A DNA stretch of 64,000 nt from Mesobacillus foraminis. GTDB lineage: Bacteria > Bacillota > Bacilli > Bacillales > Cytobacillaceae. Position numbers and translations under genes: made by a program. Below the pieces are notes generated by a model. That model saw only the letters and a list, made by a program, of their open reading frames with translations. It searched no databases and was not told the DNA's origin. Shown here piece after piece: positions 29,309-36,325 of the stretch (position 1 is the first letter of the stretch; every line of letters starts with the position of its first letter). The stretch is from positions 389,669-453,668 of the forward strand of contig NZ_SLVV01000005.1 in assembly GCF_004340465.1 (NCBI RefSeq). Reading direction: 5' to 3'.

Positions 29309-29460
29309 AACAACATCATTTTGAGGATGTTGTTGCCAACCGCGGAGAAGACTTACGTTTCCCCATAAGTTCTTCCTCCGGTTTCTCCTCTCCCTTTGCC
29401 TTCTATCCCAATGGCGGGATATAGAAGGACCCTGCAAATGTTGCAGGGTTTTTTCTTTTT
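29309..29460 (+). ncRNA. csfG: CsfG-like forespore small RNA
   Basis: Plus-strand intergenic region of about 150 bases with no protein frame, bounded by a sigma-F/G-like promoter and the terminator CCCTGCAA-ATG-TTGCAGGG-TTTTTTC. It has pyrimidine-rich stretches (TTCTTCCTCCGG, TCTCCTCTCCCTTTGCC) that look like accessible anti-Shine-Dalgarno tracts. In B. subtilis the conserved sporulation RNA CsfG, controlled by sigma-F and sigma-G, maps to the ylbG-ylbH interval; here the same side of rsmD (ylbH) is occupied. The ends are estimates. Confidence 0.7.
29429..29460 (+). terminator. Terminator of the CsfG-like RNA
   Basis: CCCTGCAA-ATG-TTGCAGGG followed by TTTTTTCTTTTT on the plus strand only. 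The neighbouring genes are both on the minus strand, so this terminator requires a plus-strand transcript. Confidence 0.85.
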
Positions 29461-29471
29461 ATTGAGGCTGC

Positions 29472-30884
29472 TTACCTCCGAAGAAACAATTCCGACTCAG
29501 TTTCATTGATTCTGAAGCCAAAGATTGATTGAAAAATATTCTCTTTCATGTAGGCCTCTCCATTTATGATAACTATCGGAAAATTAAATACCCCGTACTC
29601 TTCATTGTTATAATGATAAATTTTACTTTCTGCCTGAAACTCATAGCTTTCATTTCGCTTGTTAAATAGAAAAATATCAGGCTTTTTTGTCTTTGCCTTA
29701 TAACCCAGGGCTCCCAGCAGGTCAAGAAGCTGATACAATCGTTTCTCTTCATGGATATACACACGGGCTTTCCCAACTTTTCGGTCATTTAATAACAAAG
29801 ACTTTGTCTTATAAAACAATAGAGGCACCAGACCCCGCTGTCTTTTATTGTTCACTGAGAAAAAGTCAGTCTCCATTCCAGCGGCTGCGCCAAGAAAATG
29901 GTCCATGCTTTTATAAGAGATACGGGACGAATCGTCAAGAAAACCAGTTAAAAATGCCTGTATCTGGTTTTTCGAAAGTCCTGATTTTAACTCCCTAACC
30001 ATTGATTGGGCCTTTTGCGATTTCGCCTGCTTCCCTGTTAAAAGCGAAGCAAGCACCTCCAGCATCACCTGTTTGTCAGCCGAAGTTCCGTATTTAAGTG
30101 ACAGCATCTCCCAGGCTATCTTAGTTTCCAGATTTTTGCTGATTGATTTCGTGCAACTAGAAATCAAAAGCCCTTCTCCAGCCAGTTCATGATCCCGAGA
30201 GGTGCACACAACAGAAAAAGGAATTGTATGGGACAATTTGACCAGACTGCTGAAGTCCACCGATTTAAGTGACAGCTCCCCGGCAGCAAAAAAAGATAAG
30301 AGTCCTTCGCTGTGAAATTCCTCTAGCTTGCTGTTTTCCCAATAGAGAGCCGGCCTGCTGCCATCTCCTTCAAATACATAATAATCAACGTAGTCCAGCT
30401 TTTCATGACCTTTTAAGGGGAGTCCTGCAGCCCATGTCCCCCCTTCTCTTTTTTCGTCCGTAATCATCATTTTCATTTTCCAAGTATCCACTCCCCGGAT
30501 ACCAATAAGCCAATCATCCAAAAAGAGAAAGCCATTCTCCGTGGCTGCTTTAATGGAATAAGTAAATGTAATCTCTCCATTTTCCGGAAGGGTAATGGTT
30601 CCGCCCGCATACTCGCTGCATGTATTCCGGCTTCCGCAAAAGACATCACTGATCCCCTTTGGGTACACCGCCTCATACGTTTTTTCATGATCAAACCCTG
30701 TTATTTTTTGAATAACGTCAAGTTTATTTCCGTCTGGTTCAACAGTCACTTCCACCGAAAGACGGTTCATTTGCGGTTCGGCAATCTTTGGCTTTCCGGA
30801 GGAGAACTCTTCCCAATGCCGAAAAGCAATCCCTCCCGAAACAGCAAGCAGTAATATCATAAAGAGCTTAAAAAACCTGCTCAT
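29472..30884 (-). CDS. Uncharacterised exported protein with C-terminal stalk-like segment
   Basis: I do not recognise a named family. The start at 30884 (MSRFFKLFMILLLAVSGG) gives a basic N-terminus with one hydrophobic helix (about 4-22), so the protein is anchored or secreted. Residues about 45-210 are beta-rich and contain two cysteines (DVFCGSRNTCSEY) that could form a disulfide. The last 50 residues (FPIVIINGEAYMKENIFQSIFGF) resemble a copper-amine-oxidase-N/stalk repeat. 470 residues. It lies between the CsfG-like RNA and ylbG, where B. subtilis has no gene. Confidence 0.75.
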   Translation of the reverse strand: MSRFFKLFMILLLAVSGGIAFRHWEEFSSGKPKIAEPQMNRLSVEVTVEPDGNKLDVIQKITGFDHEKTYEAVYPKGISDVFCGSRNTCSEYAGGTITLPENGEITFTYSIKAATENGFLFLDDWLIGIRGVDTWKMKMMITDEKREGGTWAAGLPLKGHEKLDYVDYYVFEGDGSRPALYWENSKLEEFHSEGLLSFFAAGELSLKSVDFSSLVKLSHTIPFSVVCTSRDHELAGEGLLISSCTKSISKNLETKIAWEMLSLKYGTSADKQVMLEVLASLLTGKQAKSQKAQSMVRELKSGLSKNQIQAFLTGFLDDSSRISYKSMDHFLGAAAGMETDFFSVNNKRQRGLVPLLFYKTKSLLLNDRKVGKARVYIHEEKRLYQLLDLLGALGYKAKTKKPDIFLFNKRNESYEFQAESKIYHYNNEEYGVFNFPIVIINGEAYMKENIFQSIFGFRINETESELFLRR

Positions 30885-31047
30885 TTGCCACTCCTTTTTT
30901 TGCACTATTACTCTAACTTTAGCAGAATCGCTGCCAGGCGTCAGCCACAATTTTTAGCCAATAACTCTCCATTCACCCTGATGTTGCTGCTTTAATTTTT
31001 TTTATTTCCATGCTACATTAAGTAGGAAACAAAAAGGAGGACCCAAG

Positions 31048-31437
31048 GTGATTCAACGATTTATAGAGCTTGGTGAAGGTTATGCAGATATTTATGAATT
31101 ATTGGAGCTTGCCCGGGCTAACCGACACAGGCTTGCCCATATGATGGCCTTACATACAAACATTGACGTTAAGCCTGCAACATCGCTTGTTGTCATTCTA
31201 AAACCGACGGATACAGGAAAGTTCCAGGCCCTTTATATTTGCCGTGAAGGAATACCTAATCCTCACTACAAAGAAAACAAACGCTTTGACCTCTTTAAGG
31301 ATTGTGCGGAGGAGCTTGGAAAAAGCATCATTGAACTTGATGTTAAGCCCTCATCGATGTTTCCTGAAAAAGAACTTTTTTATCAGCACCTGGTTGGCAT
31401 CCTCCGACTAAACCACTATATCCCGCCCTTGCAATAA
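31048..31437 (+). CDS. Conserved Bacillaceae protein of unknown function
   Basis: 129 residues starting with GTG, 6 bases after AAAAAGGAGGACC. Begins MIQRFIELGEGYADIYELLELA; contains TSLVVILKPTDTGKFQALYICREGIP, an alternating beta pattern, and no membrane segment. I recall similar short proteins in Bacillaceae, sometimes labelled methylthioribose kinase without any kinase motif; that label is not supported here. Monocistronic, divergent from the exported protein on its left, with a weak TTTAAT-17-TACATT promoter about 65 bases upstream. Confidence 0.75.
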   Translation: MIQRFIELGEGYADIYELLELARANRHRLAHMMALHTNIDVKPATSLVVILKPTDTGKFQALYICREGIPNPHYKENKRFDLFKDCAEELGKSIIELDVKPSSMFPEKELFYQHLVGILRLNHYIPPLQ

Positions 31438-31444
31438 CCAAACA

Positions 31445-31479
31445 GAAGCGCCTTGTCCAGATACTCGACAAGGCGCTTC
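31445..31479. terminator. Bidirectional hairpin between the gene at 31048 and ylbG
   Basis: A perfect 13-bp stem, GAAGCGCCTTGTC and GACAAGGCGCTTC, loop of 9. Flanking T tracts are short (TCTGTTT on the minus side, TCCTCTATT on the plus side). It separates two convergent genes. Confidence 0.6.
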
Positions 31480-31484
31480 CTCTA

Positions 31485-31760
31485 TTAGATACCCATTTTA
31501 TAATCGTATTCCTTGGCTTTGTCAGGGGCAGCATTTTCATACTCCATCTTCAAGTATGGTTTATAGGAAGGTTCTGCCTTTTTAACAAATGAATACGAGG
31601 AAATTTTTTGAATCAATGCATCAGTATCCTCTAAGTCACAATAGAGTACCACGTATTTCAGCCTTCTGGAAACATAATGAACATTTCCAAATCTTCTAAG
31701 CATCTTGGCTTGTTTTAATGAATAAAGCCAGATTATAATCCCCTGTCTTTGACCTATCAT
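31485..31760 (-). CDS. ylbG: DUF2129 family protein YlbG
   Basis: A 91-residue cytoplasmic protein starting [33 protein letters not shown], the DUF2129 signature. Equals B. subtilis YlbG in position and length. Function unknown; it is conserved next to ylbF across Bacilli. Confidence 0.9.
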   Translation of the reverse strand: MIGQRQGIIIWLYSLKQAKMLRRFGNVHYVSRRLKYVVLYCDLEDTDALIQKISSYSFVKKAEPSYKPYLKMEYENAAPDKAKEYDYKMGI

Positions 31761-31852
31761 ATTATTTCCCCTTCAGAAAACGTTCGCTTTTCAACAGTCT
31801 AGCATATCCAGGCAGCATTTTACAATATACTTGAGATAAAGCATTTTTTAAG

Positions 31853-31886
31853 AAAAAAGCATGGAGAAGGATTCTCCATGCTTTTT
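31853..31886 (-). terminator. ricF terminator
   Basis: AAAAGCATGGAGAA and TTCTCCATGCTTTTT form an 11-bp stem with T tract on the minus strand, overlapping the ricF stop codon. Confidence 0.85.
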
Positions 31887-32328
31887 ATGAACAACCGCAG
31901 CTGCCCCCGCTGCCGCAGCCTCCGCCGCATGCAGAGCCGCTATCAAAAAATGGATTGCCAGTTGGAACCTTCACACTATCAGAGACAGATTTTCCGATGA
32001 TGACACTGATTTCATCAAGAAGTCCTTGCAGGTCATTTTCTGCCCGCTTAAATTCTGCAACATGGTCATCGATGTCTACTTCCCGTTTCAGAATTCGAAT
32101 TTGGCCCATTACTTCTTTATAATCAGGATGATATTTTCCAAACCTCTGGACCTCTTCATATCGATCCTTCATCTGAACAAAAGCCCTGATTTTGGCCTGT
32201 GTTTCCTTGCTGGACTTTAATCTATTTAAACAATGCCGATAATATTCGGCGATATCTGAATGAATCACCATTTGAACAAGTTCATCCGCCTGGTCCAATA
32301 ATTCTATCCTTTCAATTGTAGCAAGCAC
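31885..32328 (-). CDS. ricF: RicF (YlbF), subunit of the RicA-RicF-RicT complex
   Basis: YlbF/YmcA family protein. In B. subtilis RicAFT binds iron-sulfur clusters and directs RNase Y processing, and is needed for competence, biofilm and sporulation. The helical YlbF domain covers residues about 5-115 and the C-terminal tail is a cysteine/glycine cluster (CGGGCGSGGSCGCS), the cluster-binding tail. GTG start at 32328, 8 bases after GGAGGTGG. 147 residues. Its partners ricA and ricT are not in the window. Confidence 0.94.
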   Translation of the reverse strand: MLATIERIELLDQADELVQMVIHSDIAEYYRHCLNRLKSSKETQAKIRAFVQMKDRYEEVQRFGKYHPDYKEVMGQIRILKREVDIDDHVAEFKRAENDLQGLLDEISVIIGKSVSDSVKVPTGNPFFDSGSACGGGCGSGGSCGCS

Positions 32329-32412
32329 TCTTTGCCCACCTCCGTCTCATATTTTAACATGAAACGAAGCTAATTGCTAAAGTTGGAAACAAAATAATCC
32401 TTACCTTTATAG

Positions 32413-32658
32413 TTATTGATCAGATGAAGAGTTCATGGTCGAAAACATGTGAAGCATCATAGAGGCCATCTGTATTCCGTTTGAGAATTTTTGAACCTGA
32501 TGTGGAATCGTTTTTTCATAGTAGTGGAGTGCCGCAATTTCTAATTTATTGATTTCACCGGGATCTCTGGACAACTTCCGGTACCAGTGAGGCTGTACCC
32601 TGATAAATTCAAGTAAATCCTTTCGTTTTTGAATAAGATCCAGTACATCTTTTCTCAT
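32413..32658 (-). CDS. ylbE: YlbE-like family protein
   Basis: An 81-residue protein, MRKDVLDLIQKRKDLLEFIRVQPHWYRKLSRDP, matching the YlbE-like family. Predicted mostly helical, without membrane segments or signal. It lies 12 bases downstream of ylbD and is presumably in the same message, so sporulation expression is plausible. Function unknown. Confidence 0.88.
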   Translation of the reverse strand: MRKDVLDLIQKRKDLLEFIRVQPHWYRKLSRDPGEINKLEIAALHYYEKTIPHQVQKFSNGIQMASMMLHMFSTMNSSSDQ

Positions 32659-32670
32659 CCCTGTTCTCCT

Positions 32671-33075
32671 TTAATCTTTTCTAAAAATAAATGGATGATG
32701 GGGAGCTTCCCTTTTTGGCTTTTGAATTGAGCCCTGGCCTCCCTGAAATTGTGACAATACCCCTTGGATGGCACCAATCGCCTGGCTTATGTTATGGATT
32801 TGTCCCTGTACTTGATCCGCATCCATATGTTTAACAGCATTCACAATTTTAGAGATCCAGTCTCCTGTTTTTTCCTGTTGCGTTTCTTTTTTTCCCGGAG
32901 TTACGCCTTCACTGTACTCATTCCATCTGGAGTCTTCTTCGCCCAATAAATACCAATCCTCATAAAGCTCCTGCCAAGTCGCTTTCCCCGCTCTCACTTC
33001 CTGTATTAGCTTTGGGTTTTGCTTAACAAATTCTTTAAATTGAGTAATGGATGGGTGCAGTTCTTTGGCTGCCAT
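32671..33075 (-). CDS. ylbD: YlbD family spore coat protein
   Basis: YlbD_coat family. The start at 33075 (MAAKELHPSITQFKEFVKQNPKLIQEVR) is preferred because GAGGTGA is 6 bases upstream; the GTG three codons earlier lies inside that site. The N-terminal half (about 1-60, WQELYEDWYLLGEED) is the conserved part; the C-terminus is Gln/Gly-rich (QFQGGQGSIQ) and basic. 134 residues. A sigma-K-type promoter matches upstream, which fits a coat gene expressed in the mother cell. Confidence 0.9.
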   Translation of the reverse strand: MAAKELHPSITQFKEFVKQNPKLIQEVRAGKATWQELYEDWYLLGEEDSRWNEYSEGVTPGKKETQQEKTGDWISKIVNAVKHMDADQVQGQIHNISQAIGAIQGVLSQFQGGQGSIQKPKREAPHHPFIFRKD

Positions 33076-33110
33076 AATTTTCACCTCGCACTAATACAAT
33101 TGCCTATTAA

Positions 33111-33137
33111 TACCTTATGTTTTCCTCTAAAAAAGGT
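33111..33137 (-). promoter_or_regulatory. Sigma-K-type promoter of ylbD-ylbE
   Basis: On the minus strand AC (33137-33136), 16 bases, then CATAAGGTA (33119-33111): a full match to the sigma-K pattern AC-N16-CATAnnnTA. The -10 ends 35 bases before the ylbD start codon. Confidence 0.55.
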
Positions 33138-33222
33138 GATTCCTGGAGAATGTTAGATATAACTCATTTGGGAACTGCGTTAAAATGGACTCAGGACATA
33201 TTTATGAAAAGAGGGAGCTAAA

Positions 33223-33705
33223 TTGAAAGAAACAGAATTGCAGCAGCTGCTGGAAGAGTGCCAGACACTTGCCGGGGAGGAGGATCTTGAAATACTGAAA
33301 GATCTGCTGACCGGAGTGAGGAATAAACTTAGGGATGATGGAAATTACCTTGGCCATATCCTGGGGATGGAAGGGAATCTGGAAGGGGATACCTTTGAGC
33401 TGACTCTCCCTCTTACCTCCCTGGTGAACAATCATCTTGGTATCCTGCATGGGGGGATTACGGCGACCGTCATTGATTCGGCCATGGGGATCCTGGCTAA
33501 TAAGATGCTGCCTAAAGGTACTGCTGCTGTGACCACTCAGCTAAATATACACTATATAGCACCCGGAACCGGAAGGTGTTTAAACTGCTCGGCCCGTGTA
33601 GTCCATCGGGGAACAAAGACAATGGTAATGGAAGCTGACATCCGCCGCGATGACGGAACCAAAATTGCTCATGCGACCGGAAGCTTTTTCATTGTAAAAA
33701 AATAA
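33223..33705 (+). CDS. PaaI-family hotdog thioesterase
   Basis: A hotdog-fold acyl-CoA thioesterase of 160 residues. The signature LTSLVNNHLGILHGGITATVIDSAMG (about 63-88) contains the HGG motif and the catalytic Asp position of the PaaI family; HYIAPGTGRCLNCSARVVHRGTKTMVMEADIRRDDGTKIAHATGSF follows as the C-terminal strands. The first 45 residues form an extra acidic helical segment. TTG start 6 bases after GAGGGAG. Substrate unknown. Divergent from ylbD. Confidence 0.87.
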   Translation: MKETELQQLLEECQTLAGEEDLEILKDLLTGVRNKLRDDGNYLGHILGMEGNLEGDTFELTLPLTSLVNNHLGILHGGITATVIDSAMGILANKMLPKGTAAVTTQLNIHYIAPGTGRCLNCSARVVHRGTKTMVMEADIRRDDGTKIAHATGSFFIVKK

Positions 33706-33730
33706 ACTTCTATACCAGGCCATAAAAAAA

Positions 33731-33758
33731 GGACGAAAAGGGTTTTCCCTTTTCGTTT
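33731..33758. terminator. Bidirectional terminator between the thioesterase gene and ylbC
   Basis: ACGAAAAGGG-TTTT-CCCTTTTCGT, a 10-bp stem with an A run on the left and TTTATT on the right, between two convergent genes. Confidence 0.8.
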
Positions 33759-34803
33759 ATTCCTTGTTGAGCTTTACAAAGTTTTGAGTATAATATTTTT
33801 GATAAACCCCCACACCAAGATGGGTGAATTCCACATTCAGGAGTGCCTCCCGGTGATTTTTACTATTAAGCCAGCCCTCGACTACATCAGGACCGTCGAT
33901 ATAATTAAAAGCAATATTTTCCCCGGCCAGTGAATAATCGACTTCCGCTTTTTCCAAACGGTCCTCCAGACTCCCGTGCCTGTCGGATTCATGGGAAAAA
34001 TACTCATTCTCTTGCATGTCCTTACTGTGATTGTATGCTGCCCTTGCCGCCTTCTGATGCCAGTTCAAACCATTAACACCATGTCTTTGCCTGATCGCAT
34101 TGGTAATATCCAGAATTTGTTTCTCAATGCCAGCCTCAATTTGGAGTGACTCTTCATCAGTCGGGGGTTCAGACTGAATTAAATTTCCGTTATAGACCAT
34201 TTCATATGGCTGATGCTTAAGAAGAGTTTTCTTATCCAAAAACCGTACACTCGACAATCTTCCAGTGTACCTGTCAATGTAAAGCTGGGCATAGTTTTCG
34301 CCAACCTTAATCAACGGCCTGGTATTCATATCATTCTCTGACAACTCAAATTTGTAGGAATTGCTGCCAAGCTTTAACGTAACTTCCGGCTGAATTGGAT
34401 AATGAATAAAGATCTTTTCCACATGCTGGTCGATCTTGAAAGGAGCTATATTGCTATCCGTTCCTGCTGCATACAAAGTGACTACTTTTCCATCAAGGAC
34501 ACCTGCTTGTATGTATTGCTGCTGATCTGTACTATAAATCAGCCATGTATAGCCATAAGCCGAAGGGTCTTTACGGTCGGGCTCTCCAAGCGTTGATACC
34601 AGTACCTTAGTATCCTTGCCAATCAAGGCACCCAGGCTGTCCCCTGGAACTTCAGCTTCTATTTCAGATTCCGTCTCGTTTTCCAATTCGAGTGACTGAT
34701 CGATTTTCGGGCTGCTTTGTTCCTGACCAACAAGATGCTGGTCTTCTCCTTGCTTCAAGCTTACATAAAAACCTGCCAGTAAAAAAATTGAAGCAAAAAG
34801 CAA
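33757..34803 (-). CDS. ylbC: CAP-domain protein YlbC (SCP/PR1 family)
   Basis: Exported protein with an N-terminal hydrophobic helix, an Asp/Glu-rich linker, a CAP-associated N-terminal domain (about 50-190; GKDTKVLVSTLGEPDRKD) and a C-terminal CAP/SCP domain (about 230-345; NGLNWHQKAARAAYNHSKDM, HRGSLEDR-like, GENIAFNY, HREALLN). 348 residues from a TTG. Immediately upstream, in frame, CTG at 34824 lies 5 bases after GGAGGG and would add MRTVIRI, a better signal-anchor start; the true start may be this non-canonical codon. Role unknown; CAP proteins often act at the cell envelope. Confidence 0.88.
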   Translation of the reverse strand: MLFASIFLLAGFYVSLKQGEDQHLVGQEQSSPKIDQSLELENETESEIEAEVPGDSLGALIGKDTKVLVSTLGEPDRKDPSAYGYTWLIYSTDQQQYIQAGVLDGKVVTLYAAGTDSNIAPFKIDQHVEKIFIHYPIQPEVTLKLGSNSYKFELSENDMNTRPLIKVGENYAQLYIDRYTGRLSSVRFLDKKTLLKHQPYEMVYNGNLIQSEPPTDEESLQIEAGIEKQILDITNAIRQRHGVNGLNWHQKAARAAYNHSKDMQENEYFSHESDRHGSLEDRLEKAEVDYSLAGENIAFNYIDGPDVVEGWLNSKNHREALLNVEFTHLGVGVYQKYYTQNFVKLNKE

Positions 34804-34824
34804 GATTCGAATGACAGTTCGCAG

Positions 34825-35424
34825 AGGGCTCCCTCCTTTTCTATCATTATATCTGTGGATCTTACAATATTATATCATTTAAATCAGGCTTATGAATGGA
34901 ACAGGCCACTAAAGACATTTAACGTAAATTTTAATTTCCTGTTTATGTATAATGATTCTATTGAAGCAGTAGTTGTTCACCTGGAAATTCCAGTTAAACT
35001 TTAGCAGCTGTTTAATTGAAGTCATCATGTTGTGGAGCGATACCTATACCCAACATTGACTCGAGCATGATTACGGACGGGAGAGCGTTTACGCCGTTTA
35101 TTGCCTCGGAAAAACGGCCTTTCTCAAAAGCTGGGTACATTATGAGCAATTATTTTCATTACGATTTATCCGGATACCTATATAGACAAATCGGCAAGAT
35201 AATGAAAAGGCAATGGGCTTCACTTTAGAGGTCACTGGATACTGTTTATGCCTTTTATTCAACTTCCCATCATACGGCATTTTCGGCTGTATGTTGGGAC
35301 TCGCCCATCAAAGTGTAAATAATGCTTACATTATACATTGCAACTTTTCGGTATTTTTACTATTATTGAACTGAGATATCTTGGATTATTTGTATTGCAG
35401 GTATGTGTTTTAGGAGGGATTAGG
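34825..35424. other. 600-base intergenic region between ylbC and the YugN-family gene
   Basis: No recognised gene. A GC-richer block at about 35010-35150 interrupts AT-rich DNA and is open on both strands: a plus frame at 35016-35228 (70 codons, TTG start, no ribosome site) and a minus frame at 35140-35012 (42 residues, starting MYPAFEKGRFSEAINGVNAL, also no good ribosome site). Neither resembles anything I know. A hairpin CATACGGC/GCTGTATG lies near 35271-35293 without a T tract. In B. subtilis ylbB lies in the corresponding interval, so this could be decayed sequence. Confidence 0.4.
35338..35366 (+). promoter_or_regulatory. Possible sigma-A promoter of the YugN-family gene
   Basis: TTGCAA, 17 bases, TATTAT, about 58 bases before the ATG. 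Reasonable but not perfect hexamers. Confidence 0.5.
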
Positions 35425-35784
35425 ATGAAATTTGAAAATACTGGATTAGAAAATTTAAAAACTGATTTGACCCGGTTAGACGAGCTGATGAATGACTACG
35501 GTTTGTTCCGTGGAGATCAATGGGACTACGGTCGCGTTACATATGACCGCCTTTTTGATTTAAAAGAAGGCAGATACTACCTAAGAGTCATGGGGCATGC
35601 CGTAGAAGGCGATGTTGGTGCACACCGGGCAGTGATTCAACTAATGGATCCGCTTCTTGGCAAACATTATTATCCTCACGGTGTAGAATACGGTGACGGT
35701 GAGTATTTTCCAAAGTCACTTATCAGCCAATGCGAAAAGATTTTGAGCAATCTCAAGTCTGAAATTGAAAGCATTGCTTTATAG
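35425..35784 (+). CDS. YugN-like family protein
   Basis: A 119-residue cytoplasmic protein. The start at 35425 (MKFENTGLENLKTDLTRLDELM) follows TTTTAGGAGGGATTAGG; the longer frame has no ribosome site. The segment WDYGRVTYDRLFDLKEGRYYLRVMGHAVEGDVGAHRA marks the YugN-like family. It occupies the position of B. subtilis ylbA between ylbC and the cta genes. Function unknown. Confidence 0.82.
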   Translation: MKFENTGLENLKTDLTRLDELMNDYGLFRGDQWDYGRVTYDRLFDLKEGRYYLRVMGHAVEGDVGAHRAVIQLMDPLLGKHYYPHGVEYGDGEYFPKSLISQCEKILSNLKSEIESIAL

Positions 35785-35801
35785 TGCATCTTGACTTCCA
35801 T

Positions 35802-35833
35802 AGAAAAGGCATATGTTTTACATGCCTTTTCTA
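35802..35833. terminator. Bidirectional terminator
   Basis: AGAAAAGGCAT, 9-base loop, ATGCCTTTTCT. Serves the convergent YugN-family gene and the Asp23-like gene, whose stop codon it overlaps. Confidence 0.75.
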
Positions 35834-36178
35834 TCTGAAGTCTACCCCCGTTATCGTTACATCAATTCTCCCCGTTTTAACTCCTGTTAAGTGATAGATA
35901 TCCTGATAAATTATTTCCTGAAAAATTTTTGCCTTCGAGATGAGATCTGTTAAACCAGGTCTTGCCTTTATCCTCAATTTTATACATATCTCATGGCTAC
36001 AAAATGTAACAGTGATTCCGTCGCCCTTAAAACTGCTTCTCGCAATGGAGGCAATCTTTTCTCCAGCATGTCCCTCGGATAGGATAAACCACTCTGAGTC
36101 CTTACTGTTGGCGATGACAATCGCTCTTATGGCTGTAAATAATTCTTTTTCCCCAAATTGTATCCCCTGTTCTTTCAT
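35831..36178 (-). CDS. Small protein resembling the Asp23/Gls24 family
   Basis: 115 residues, no membrane segment. The C-terminal half has the Asp23 layout: an alternating strand (GITVTFCSHEICIKLRIKARPG), a helix with Gln (AKIFQEIIYQDIYHLTGVKTG) and a final strand (IDVTITGVDFR). The N-terminal glycine loop usual for the family is altered. Asp23-like proteins attach to membrane partners or scaffold envelope stress responses; whether this one does is unknown. Monocistronic, divergent from the YtvI-like gene. Confidence 0.6.
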   Translation of the reverse strand: MKEQGIQFGEKELFTAIRAIVIANSKDSEWFILSEGHAGEKIASIARSSFKGDGITVTFCSHEICIKLRIKARPGLTDLISKAKIFQEIIYQDIYHLTGVKTGRIDVTITGVDFR

Positions 36179-36225
36179 GACAAAACCACCTTATGGTTTG
36201 AAAGTATTAGCCGGGACTGTTTTGG

Positions 36226-36255
36226 TTGTTTACCATATTAAATGCATACTATAAT
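36226..36255 (+). promoter_or_regulatory. Possible promoter of the YtvI/AI-2E-type gene
   Basis: TTGTTT, 18 bases, TATAAT, about 70 bases before the TTG start. The overlapping CATACTAT (36245-36252) also resembles a sigma-E -10, but no sigma-E -35 is visible. Confidence 0.4.
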
Positions 36256-36325
36256 GAAATGGTTACCTAGTAACAAGAAAAGCTCGTTCACCATTTTCTA
36301 ATCTAGGTGCGGAAAGGAGTTTAAA

